DNA from: Prostheceraeus crozeri
Taxonomy: Eukaryota; Platyhelminthes; Polycladida; Euryleptidae
Direction of reading: 5' to 3'
NCBI GenBank assembly: GCA_907163375.1
Contig: CAJQUW010012648.1
Location: 184,199 to 248,198 of the forward strand
Length of the DNA: 64,000 nt
Shown here: positions 26,001 to 38,000 of the stretch, one piece after another
Layout: every line of letters starts with the position of its first letter
Position numbering within the stretch: position 1 is the first letter of the stretch
The notes under the pieces: generated by a model
What the model was told of the DNA's origin: nothing
Databases searched by the model: none
What the model saw: the letters and a program-made list of their open reading frames with translations, nothing else
Translations under genes and position numbers: made by a program

Positions 26001-29000
26001 AGATACTCTCAAATTACGTTACATTTGCATGCCCTTAATGTTTTAATGATTGACTAAGCAATTTATTCTCGACTGAATGTCGTCAACGATCGACATGGGT
26101 CTCATTAAATTAACCGCCCGACCGTTTCCAACCCTGGATTGCTCATAGTAACTGAATGAGTAATATTGTCAGTTTTACGCTGCAAATAGTGGATACCAAG
26201 TCACTCAGTGGACAGATTGTCATGCTTCTAAGCATATTTGGTGCATTCATTCATTTGGATGCATTTGCTGCAATTTATGTCTACGATTTTACACCTAGAA
26301 TTGTAGCAGACAATCTGTAATTTACTTGTATTTTCACAAATCCATCTTTGAGTTGTATTTAACGCTGCTTAACTTTCTCAGTGAAATCAATGATGTTCCC
26401 GACATGATCTTAAGATGTTTTCATGCGAAAACTGACCAAACCGTGTCGTTCATCGAACCAATCTGCGATCAATTTCCAACTGATACTCAAAACATCAATT
26501 TTGTGAAAAAATAGAATTAAGATTTTGAAATGCTATTTATTGTAGCAAGATGCCCGAGTTGGTATAAACTGGTGCCAGCATTGAAGCGAACATACGCCAA
26601 TTGTGTTGGAAGCGATTGAATCACAGGAATATCGAAATATGGGAGCCCCCACTCCCCCGGTTTTTCGGAGCGCAAAATATCCCGGGTAATATGGTCACAC
26701 GGTTGCGTGCAGCCTGCAGTATGAGAAACATCAGGCACGAACACACCACCGATCGACAGGGTAGCGCTAAAGCGTCGATTGTCGTAGATTTGCGAGTTCA
26801 CGGCATCGTAGGAGGGATTGTTGCGCTGTTTCATTTTCCTTTTGGAATTCCTAACATGTAATACTCTGCTAGGTAACGCAGAATTGGACTTTGGTCGAAA
26901 TGAGAAGAGTCCGAGGCAACTGCATTCCACGCCGATTGCGCGTGTTGGCTCAAGTAGTGCCACCAGCGGAATGATTAAAAAGTTTGCTACTTCCATCGTT
27001 GTTTTAACCGAATATCCATTAAGTAACATCCGCTTTTGCGACTGCTGCCACCATTCTAATAAACAATGCTTCATATTTTCAGAAACATTTTCTTGAGAGG
27101 CAACATGGTGAAAATCGGTGATTTCGGCATCTCTCGTATCCTCATGGGTACAACCGATATGGCGAGTACTTTTACGGGGACGCCGTATTACATGAGTCCT
27201 GAAGTACTGCAGCATGACGGCTACAACTCCAAATCCGATGTTTGGTGAGTACTTCCTCGTTGCTTGTGGCAAGTCCTCGGCCGTGAACTAAATGTTTGAT
27301 GTTTCAGGTCGATCGGATGCATTCTGTACGAACTGTGTACCAAGAAGCACGCGTTTGAGGGACAAGGTTTGATGGGCGTCATGTACAAAATTGTAGAAGG
27401 AAAACCGCCAAAACTTCCAGAGGAGTATTCATCGAATTTACAAGAAATCCTAGACAGGTAAATATATTGGAAGTAATCAAAATGATTGGCGATCTCTTCA
27501 TGAAATTGCTTTACAGGATATTTGTGAAAGATCCTGAAAAGCGGGCCTCCGCAGGAGAAATTTTGAAGCTGCCTTATGTGGAACGTCACATTCAAATGTA
27601 TCGGACAAGTATGAATGCTCAATCGAAAGACTTAAGTCAAACCGTTATCAACAAGGAGCGGCAGTATATACAAGACCTAGCGTAAGTTTTCATCCTTTAA
27701 TAGCTGTAATAATTCAACATTTCCATGAAAATTAGAATTTCCCTTAGGTAATTAGTAAAAGTATAGAGAATTGCTTGATGAAATTCGTGACAAATAGTCC
27801 TTCATAAATTAGTAGCATATCCATGCTAAGCATGAATTGACTTCTGCTAATTTGGGAAGTTGCAGCCTTCGTTTCGCGTCGTCAGTTAAAAAAACTAAAT
27901 TAAGAGCGTAATTATCTACGACATTTCTAAGGATGTGGCACGTTATTTTGCGATATCTTGGAATTCCATTTTGCCATTCATTTGAAGATATTTAACATAT
28001 CGATGCAGCATATTGACTTGGAACAAGAAAATATTTGAATTATCTCATTATTTCACCGGCGTGACCAAATCATCAATAGCTGAAATTTGCTTGGATCTTT
28101 GGTCTAGGGATCCTAGTCTTTATATAAAAATGCAGAGATTTTCTGTTCTCTGAAAAGTGGTAGATGAACGATTACCATTTCTTGATGATATTTGGACGTT
28201 TCCTCTGACTTTTATAGAAATGCATTCTTTAATTAATTCCTATTTTTCGGGGTTTTCCCCATTGATCCATATTTCTCCTAGTGGCAAAAAGTCAAAATAT
28301 CGTACTTAACTTGAAGAGTTTATTCAGCTAAGTCAGAAGCAATTTTCAACTATGATGAATTCAAAAATGACGAAGATCTTAATAGTGCATCTCGATAGAA
28401 AAGAATTATGATTTAAACAGCTGACTAATGTAATATTTTGAAATTCAACACACGCTTTACCATTTGATTAATGAGTGCCATGTGACACACCCTCAACATT
28501 GTCTCCGGCCTCACTTCCATCATAATCGTGGCCACCTACAAGGCCATTACACGTCCCCTCTCTTGGAATACACATCCACAATCTGGTTACTAATCATCTC
28601 ACAAACAAGCATCGACAAACTACAAGCAATACAGAAAAAGGCACTCAGGATCGCATCAGGATGTACACGCGACACAAATACACAACACTTACATGGTGAA
28701 ACACACGTCCTCCCCATTGCCTAGCACCTCACACTACATACAAAATCACTTTTAAACAAAGCAAAATCTGAACACCACCCTCTTCATCTCCTCACGCAAC
28801 AGCCATCACCTCGCAGACAACAAAAGTCCACAATTCTCAACACAGGGAAGGACAATTCCCCCTCATTCACACAGTCATCCAACGCAACAACAAAACAGCT
28901 ACTCAAGCAAACACACACACACACACCACGTCGGCACATACCTAGCGAACAGACAAAACACTAAAGTCATAAACGCAATCACCCTCACAGTTCACAAATC

Positions 29001-32000
29001 AGACGTACACGCAGAACACTGGCACAACTGCGCACCAACAAAGTATCCTTCTTTAAAGAAAACTTCAATACATAAACCCTTTTGTCCACTCTTCACCTCC
29101 TTGCCCCTCCGTAAATCACAAACCGCACAACACAAAACACCTCTTCTCTAGCACACACATACAAACATCGCTCACACCATGGGACCTGTGGGTTCCCCCG
29201 TCAGGTGTGCGGAACTCATCCGCCGCTGGGAGCGGGTGGTTGCCCCGCCCAACGCCTGACGGCCCCTGGACCCCCTCCCATTAGTAGGGAGGGGTGGGTT
29301 GATCACACCACCACTTGCTCCGATTTTTCAAATGTAAGGAGAGTGCATTGTTGACTTCGAATTTTTGTCTTTGTGCCAACTGCCACGTATGTGCGACAAG
29401 TGGCTGTGTATGTGCAGCATTGCCACCAACATGAGGGAAATTTCACGATGCATGTCAACGACCACCACCAACTCCACGTGTACTTCGTCGTGTAGGTGTC
29501 GTGTATTTGTGTCGCGTGTGCATGCTGTGACGATTCTGGCGCTTTGTTTTGTAATACTTGCAGTTTGTCGATTTTTGTTTGTGAGATGGTTGGTGACCAG
29601 ACTGTGGATGTGTATACCAAGAGGGGGAAGTGAATGTACTCAACAGATTCGCACAACTCTACAATAGAAAATTTCTCCTTAAAGAAAAATTTCGCAGATT
29701 AAGCCCTTTAGTCTACTCTTCTCCTTTTTGTCTACTTGGTGAGTCAATGGCTCCTATTCCCTTGTACAAACACAGAACCCTCACACCCTAGGACTTGTGG
29801 ATTGCCTCCTTCTAGTGCTTAGCACTCATCTATCGCTGGAAGCGGGTATCACTACCTTCCCTCCTTCCGGTGACAGACGGTTCCCGAGCCGCTTATCACT
29901 GCAGCAGCGTTGGGTGGGTCAGCACCACTTGCTTGAACTCTATATGACAGAGGGATTCCTAGAAGATAATTCATCGTTCATCTAATACAATCAACTGCTT
30001 CACTTTCAGATCTCAACGAACGTGTCTGGAAGATCTGGAAGGAACCTTGCAGAATACAGTGAAGCTGAAGGATGACGACGATATGAACCTTACTCCAAGG
30101 CAGCGAATGATGAGGCAGAAGCGGAGACAAGCTGATGAGCGAGCGAAACAAATCGTGTAAGTGAATGACTTTTGGTTATTTCAGGATCTTGGTGTGATCA
30201 GTTGACACTTCATTCAAGATGTAACTTTGAACGCTAATTACACCATCCATTAAATCCACTTGGGGGTCTGTTCAAACAACTCATACCTCTTATGTGTTGC
30301 CTTTTTCTTTTCAGTTTGGGTGATCTGTATTACCTTCACATTTTTGTTTTCCATTCAATTATTCCAACACGTGCGGACTATTGTCTTCTCTCGCAGCACG
30401 TCTGCTTTTACTTCTGTTCCTCTTGTTCTTTTCTCATTATATGTGTCTCACCATTCATTTGACAATGCACTTTAATCTACTTCCATTCATCTTCAAAGCA
30501 GTCTTCTATTTCATTTCACACTCGCTTTGATGATAGTGGTCTGCCTCAAGAGATTAACATTTCAAGAAGAATGCTAAGAATTGAATAATGTTGTTAATGA
30601 TGGTGATAAGAGCAATGTATAACTGTGAGCATTCTTGAGAGGAGAGCAATGACTATCAGTTTCGGCTGCTGACGCAGCCTCGTCTTTACATAGTCATCGC
30701 TGTCCTCTCAAGCATGCTCACAGTTATACATTGTAACGTGATTCTATGGTAACATCCTTGCGGTGCAGATTCCATGATACATAGAGAGTATGCAATACAC
30801 AGATATCATATTACAATATACTTTCGGTAATCACATACAACATACTCATGGTGAGATATATTTGTACAGTGATGATGTCATAAATATGTAATAATCCGAC
30901 ATCAACGCTTCCGACTTTGCTCATCTGACGAAGAAATCGAGCCATCAGCATCACAGATGGAGCTATCGCCTTCCAACAAGTGATACCGACAGTCTATCGC
31001 ATCAGCATTAAATTGTAGTCTCCGTGACAAAGTGATGATTTACAGCGACGATTGTTGCATGCTCTGGGACGGAATCAATGAAGTAATATCTCATAGCATT
31101 CACTACAATACTATTTTCACTGTGCTAACATTAACGGTGAAATGCTCCCACCTCTATGGTATTGAATAGCAAATTAGACGGACTAAGTTCTGCAATTAAG
31201 GTCGTCTAATTTGGAATTGGAGATGTATAAACGACTTTCATAGAAAAAATACAGTTGAAATCTCGGCTGATAAACGTACTTATTCAGCAAAAATGTACAT
31301 TTCTTTGCCTCATAGCTTTATTTACCATTTGATAATGCCAGAATAGCTCATTTCTTGTTTCGAAAGTCATGACGGTTTTAAGTACTCTGTGGTCAACACT
31401 TAGATGTTTTGTTTTTTAACGCTGATGAACAACCTGAGGACTTTGATCATGCTCTGCTCACTACCGCTTCACGCTTTCAATGGTTCAAGGGTGTTTATTA
31501 TAGCATTTTGAACAAATACTAGTCGGAAGAGCATCCGGTCCTACGTGATATTGCACAATGTTGCGTGGCAGCATGTCGGCTGTCAAGGCTTCCTGTGGCA
31601 ATGATTAACGCTACCCATTAAAAACTCGAACTGTCGTTCTGCTCAAAAATCAAAACAAGCTCAGAAGAGCGTCCTGAAGGTCCATCGGAATGTTGAAATT
31701 CATCAACTACAACCAGATAGCCACAATTTCAAATGTGAATGCCGATCAGTACAAAATATAGATGTAGATAATATCTAGGCGAAAATGATAACTGGTCAAC
31801 GATATCTAGGAGAGGACAATAAGTGGTCGACGATATCTTGGGATAGGACAACAGCTGGTCGACGATATCTAGGATAGGACAGCAACTGGTCGACGATATC
31901 TGGGAGAGGACAATAGCTGGTCGACGATATCTAGGAGATGACAATAGCTAGCTGGTCGACGATATCTAGGCGAAGACAATGATAAACAGCTATCAACTAA

Positions 32001-35000
32001 TGTCGTGATTGAGTGTTACTTAAGAAGGGTAGATGGTGTCATTGAAGAAACTCATTTTCATTGATAGGAAATGCATTGTATTTTTCATATTTTATTATTG
32101 ATTCCATTTCATCTGTTATCATCAATGCTGTACTGGCAACACTATCCCTCGATTCTTTCAGAGAGGCTGTTAAGTCAGAGACGGTAAAGAATAACGAGCT
32201 AACCCGTATGCGGAAAAAGCAAACAATGTTGTCATCTTCGGTAAGTTGAAATTCGAGTTACAATGGCAGTTAAACATATGAATTTCCTGGTCCTGTTTCA
32301 TGTAATATTCACCAGCGGCTTATAGCCATTTAGCTATGAGCATCTGAATGCAACTCTTCTAATAATGAATGCAACTCCAATACTATAACTAAATAAGCAA
32401 CTATTTATGAAGAGCTATTTTGTTCTTTGTTTCTTATTCCAGGCAATGTAATTTTGTTTAATGATTTTCTTGTTATAGTTATTGATAAAATAAGAAGACA
32501 AATTTAATATTTCGATCGTTTGAACTGGCCATTTTTTTACTCTCTAAATTCCCGCATGAGATTCAAATTACAAAGACATGACAACGATAGTAGGCTTTAG
32601 AATGTAAGAAATCCTACATGAACAATGATTATGACAAGGAAGGAGAATCAACAGATTTCTTGAAATTCAAGAAATAAAGCAAGTAGTGGCCTCGATGTGT
32701 AGCCTATGCTAGTCATCGCCATCTGTTGGGAAGTATCGACAGCAGCAACATGAGGATGATGGCATCAATCTGTCACAATTTGATACCTTGAAGCGATGCT
32801 ACAGCAAATGCGATCTTCAGCAGCACGAAAAACTGCAGATCAAGCTAAAAAGCAGTCATTTAATGAATAGTGACTCAGTGGGACTGACACTTCTTGAAGT
32901 GTTTTCTTTCTTCTCTATTTCCTTAGTTTAGAGGTTGCAACTTCTATTTGCTTGTCGATAGTGTCTCAAGATGTCTGCTGATTTTCTTTGCCGTAGTATT
33001 TGTTCATTTAGAATTGCATGCATTCTACTGCTTGCTATTGTTTTTTTTGTTTGAATCTCACGCAGGAATTGAGAGAGTAAATGGATTTCTGACGATGGCC
33101 ACTTCAGATGGTCGGAATATTAAGCTTGCCTTCCTAATTTTAACAAAAATTTAATTTTGATAAGAGGTGATGTTCATGGTTACCCACTGATATCCATATG
33201 TGAGCGTTTTACTCCGTTGTTGTATCCAACAATAACAATGGTTTTACACCGTCAAAATCCTAAGGTTGAAAATGTTGTTGTCATGATTTATAAGTGAAGA
33301 ACAACGTCAGGTGAAGCTGTTTTCAATTTGAAAGAAATCTGAATAACAATGGAAATATCCATAGAAACTTTGATTGTGCGATAAATGTTGTTGAAGGCAT
33401 TCCGTAATATTGACTGTTTTATTAATTGTGTAAAGCTATAAAGCACTTTGTGCGTCGAATTCATTCCTACCGAATCTGTTGAGGAGGCATCAGAGGAGAC
33501 CAGATGCTCAATATGAAAATAATACACGACTTTTGACTCGATTTTGAAGTGCTTTTGAAACGGAATGAGAAATTTCCTCGTTAAATGTACCATAATTACC
33601 TTTGTCATCACTGATGCAGATGAATTGACGTTCTGCTCCTATAATCAGTCATTAAGCAACTATTTCAGCTTTTAACAACTTTCATAGTACATATCTAATC
33701 TTTTTAGACATTTAAGCGCCTTGCCATCATAACGTACCGAATATGGATGGCGTTCTGTCCTTCTCAAATGGAGGAGCCATGATGACCAAATGATGATAAT
33801 TTGAATGTCATGCGTTTGCGAATAATAAGAAGTCAACGAGAGAAAGTGAGCTAGAATAATAAGGAATTACCCAATTAAGATTTTGTGATGATTGCCAATC
33901 ATTAGAATAAATGCTACTACAATTAACTTACAGGCATGTTATTCGAGTGCTTGTTTTCATCAGTCGAAAAGTTGCGTGATAGAGCAGATGTTAACCATCC
34001 ATCATTTGCATCAATTTTCAAAGCTCCGATCCGATCATTGAGTTACCGGATCAGATCCGCGTAATGCCCTTGATTCGATCCGGTTGACTGAGTAGGAGCC
34101 TTGTACTCGAACACATGCATGCTGCACTGATGCCGCCAGAATTAGGGAAAGTTTCTCATTGCTGGTCTCTTGTCGACACGATCTGATTTAGGTCTCCAGA
34201 TACTTAGTGAAAGGCTTTCTATTACTGCGTCTGAAAAACCTGCATCAAATTCTAAGGTCTCAATCACTAATAAAATTTTCAATGATTCAGTAAGCATTAA
34301 ACGTTATTGCGCCAGCATAATCGGTAGCGAAACGTTACGCAGAAAATTATAAATCGTATTTTATATTAATTCACCTTCGGTCGAGAAAAGTTGATTTTCT
34401 AACATGATTCAGGTACATACGTCTACATGTATGCCTGCAAAACGTTTTACATAGTAGGTAAATACGCGAAGTGTACTTGCTTTGAATTGAATTGTTTAAT
34501 AAGTGCTGTGGATGGCTCGTGTGTCTATCATGAGACGTGCCTTCATGTAGGCTTACATCGTGTGGCACTTATCGAACTTTAATTATCGAAATACGATAGG
34601 CCTGGATTAAATAATCCACTGTAGCAGTATAAAATAAACATGACTACTGTTCTAAAATCGGCGATAGTACTGTGTGTGGTCGACCGATTTCTTGAGAAGA
34701 ACCGTGCTTTAAGTTCTGTTTCAGATTTTTGAAATGCTACCTTCAATGTACGTATGTACACTGCCCATGATATTTCATACTGCATGTGTAGTACATAATA
34801 TGGTCCACAGTAAATGATATCTACTTTATGCAATGAGTTACAATGAAATGAAATGAACCCAATAATAGTAAAAATGCGCATGTAATATTATTTATCATTA
34901 TTTCCAGAAGCTGCAGATTCTACATTCATTCAATTTTAAGATCTATTCCAGCGTTGTTAAAAAGAAGTGTAAATTGGGATGGATTAGTTCGATGCAAAAA

Positions 35001-38000
35001 TTTTCTCCAACATTTTTACTGCTATCATTTTAACTATCTGAATAGCGACTATTGAATTCTTACTTTTAAATATTGCTTCTATACATCGCAATTGAATTGT
35101 AATGGCCTCTAGAGCGAGTTGAATGGCAATAACTATCAATATTCAGCTTCTTAGATTGATTTTCATGATATTGTTACAAAATCATTTAAAAAATGATGGT
35201 CGTCCGGTGAGAAATGAAATTGAATTTGATTATAGGACTGCTATTTATCAGTATGATGCTGAAATAAGCCTTTGAGTGAAAAATTGTTTTCACATAAAAA
35301 GTGAATTTTCATTTTTCTAATTTTGCATTAGACGTGTTTTGCATTGTGCGCTCAACTACAGCGTGTACGTAGGCGTCCATTCGAGTAAGAAATAGCATCT
35401 GTTATTTTGTTGAATATGCCCTATTCATGTTGTGTCCACGTCATACCGCTAAGTTAGTAAATTGATAATAAAATTATTGCGTAGAACTTTTTAACGCAGT
35501 TCACACTCCACTTCACTTAATAATGAACACAGTTGAGTCCGAAACGCTGCTAAAATAAATAATTACAGATTGCATGCATTTATAATTTTGAAAATATTAT
35601 CTAAGAACGAAAGACAACGGTATGGAAAAACAGAAAGATCATTTCATAAATGCATTAAACTGAACAATGACAATATTCAATCAAACGTGTAAAGAAAATG
35701 AACTGAAGCCAAAATTTACAAGCTTCAACTTAACAAAAAAATCAAGGAACCGTCAAAAAATATCTGATCAGTTCCAATCAGGTATTTTAGATTTAGAAAT
35801 CAGGCAAAGCAAACAAACGCTAACCTCCATGCAAAAGGAATTGGCCAAAAATCTTGTCAATGAAATTCTTATATAGGATGTCTGCTGTGTTAGAATATGA
35901 AACAAGATCGGTTTACAGTCTTATCTTAAAGCAAAATTGTGCATTAAAACGCGCCATTGTACTTTGTACTCACAATTTGAGTCATGACAAATTTCATGCA
36001 TCGTATGAATAGTACGTATTTGAAAATATAGGACAATATGTATGTCATTTTCGGTTGTCGCATATGCTAGATTATTCGAAAACCTTTGAGTGTATTAAAG
36101 ATATTATAGTTAAATTTCTAGAAAAACAAGAATAAGCCCAAACAGGTCTCGCATTTTCATAAGAGCCGGTCATTTCCCGCATCGTCAACCGGCGAACTCA
36201 AATTGCAAGTAATCGAGTAAATATTTAAAGTTAAGATGAATAATCCTTTGGATGCAAATTACAAGTCTTATATTCCTATTCCTGATGCATTGGAAATTTC
36301 ATGCAGTAAAGCTGAATTGAACCATTCCATGAAATCGTCTGGCACGACATCTCCCTTGCCTCTAATTCACGTCATAGTGCATTTTCCTCCACGTACTGAT
36401 TGCATCATTTATTTTTATCAGTTGAGAATATTGCTTTTCCTCTGCACCTCTGCAGTCAATATCTCGAGAACCAACCCTGTATTTGCCTCCTTTGGAACCA
36501 TCAGCTCCTCCTTTGCCCATGAACGAAACAGGGACTGCTTGGCGGTCTCTTACGCCGATGGATTTTTCTCGACGCTTCAGTTTTCCGGACAACTTCGTGA
36601 ACCAAAAGGCATGATAACTGCATCTGCATGTGCTTACTCCCTTAGATAAGTGCAGAAATGTTTGAAAGTCAAGTAATGATTCTGATGAGGAAATCTTGGC
36701 ATGAAGTCTGTCTCAGATTAAATTTAATGAATGCTTAGAGTACAATAATTGCCGCTGTGGCTTAGTGGATAGGGAACTCGCTTACCTGTTCAAGTGACTG
36801 TCGTTCGAATCCCGGTCAATCGTGTTGTGGTAGCGGAGTAGGGCTGTGAGAGTCCATTCGGACGTTGTTATCTGCTATTAGCAAGTGGTCTCCGTGACAC
36901 AGTGGTTAAATATGTGGCTTAGCGATCTTCTGGTTCACAAGTCGAGCCCCGAAAGTGTCACTGGAAGTCGTCAGGAAGCGCATCCGGACTAAAAGATCAC
37001 AACACTCCAGATTAAAGTCTGACTATGTCAGCACTGTCTAAGCCCCCAGTATGGGAGTAGTGACGTTAAGCCATCATCATTCACGTAGCTACTTTTAACA
37101 ACATAAGCTAATGCCCATTTGATAATTATTGTTGGTGTAGCAAGTAACTACATGGCCTGAGGCTGCAGGCTGCATCATGCTGCAGTAGTTTGTAAAAAAA
37201 GCACGCTAACTATTTAAAATTCGATCGATTCCCGTAAAGGCCCAACCATGTCGTGCATGAACGCGGCATGGAACAAAAATGTCAATAATTTCACATGTAA
37301 TATCTCACAAGCAGGAGCAATGATAAAGTGTCTTTCTGAGCATTTTTATGTGCATGACTGGGCGAAATCGGTTGGCCATAAAAAAATTGTGACATCGATA
37401 GTTTATGTCAAAGTTGTGACGTTTGAGGGAATACATTTTGCGAAATGTCGCTTACTTTTCACTGAGATCTCTGAATTTTCCACAGTAGGGCCACTAACAG
37501 GAGAGATTGCATGATTTATGTCGAAGTAGTAAGTGCAGCTCACAATTTTGCCATAATGAGTGAAACAAGAAAGCACGATACAACGTTTGACGTTCAGCAT
37601 TCTCCATTTTTAAGCAAAGATGTTAGAGCTTGATCCCGTCAGATCCCTTACAATGTAAGGGCCAGATTTTGCAAAGCTTTAATGAAATCAAGTCAGTAGC
37701 TCTCATTCTGCCTGATTCATTATCAATCAATGAAAAACTGATATACAAGTGGAACTAGCTTTATATTATGACTCCAATCAGCAATGCATTGTTTGAAAGC
37801 TGAGAATACAAGCTTGCGATTACTGCGTGACATGATGATATACAGCATCGTTTCAAGGCACGAGAATCGATCGAATTATTTATGATATGAATTAGGCGGT
37901 CCGTTTTTATGGACAACTTTTTTGTCCATTTTCTGTATTTACTGTCATTTGATTGATAAGAAGAGTGGCAAGTGATAAACGCCGAAAGTTTAGACAATCG

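Larger units (their letters stand above)
18852..27082 (+). other. NEK11 intron 3
   Basis: An 8.2-kb intron loaded with mobile DNA: a possible SINE near 19.03 kb, a 27-bp minisatellite, two LINE 3' ends, nested hAT-like elements and a minus-strand ORF next to the acceptor. These are listed separately. The stretches 19.2-20.3 kb and 22.3-23.7 kb show nothing I recognise. Confidence 0.6.
27682..30009 (+). other. NEK11 intron 6
   Basis: A 2.3-kb intron. The first 800 bp show nothing recognisable. The rest is made of three pieces of one LINE family, listed separately. Confidence 0.6.
30157..32161 (+). other. NEK11 intron 7
   Basis: A 2.0-kb intron holding a foldback repeat (30613-30733) and a 31-bp minisatellite (31764-31985). 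Nothing else is recognised. Confidence 0.6.

Noticed and set aside
36751-36823. A functional tRNA gene
   Set aside because: A and B boxes are good, but the acceptor arms do not pair and the sequence continues into a SINE-like body. The same applies to 47585 and the minus strand at 38.4 kb.
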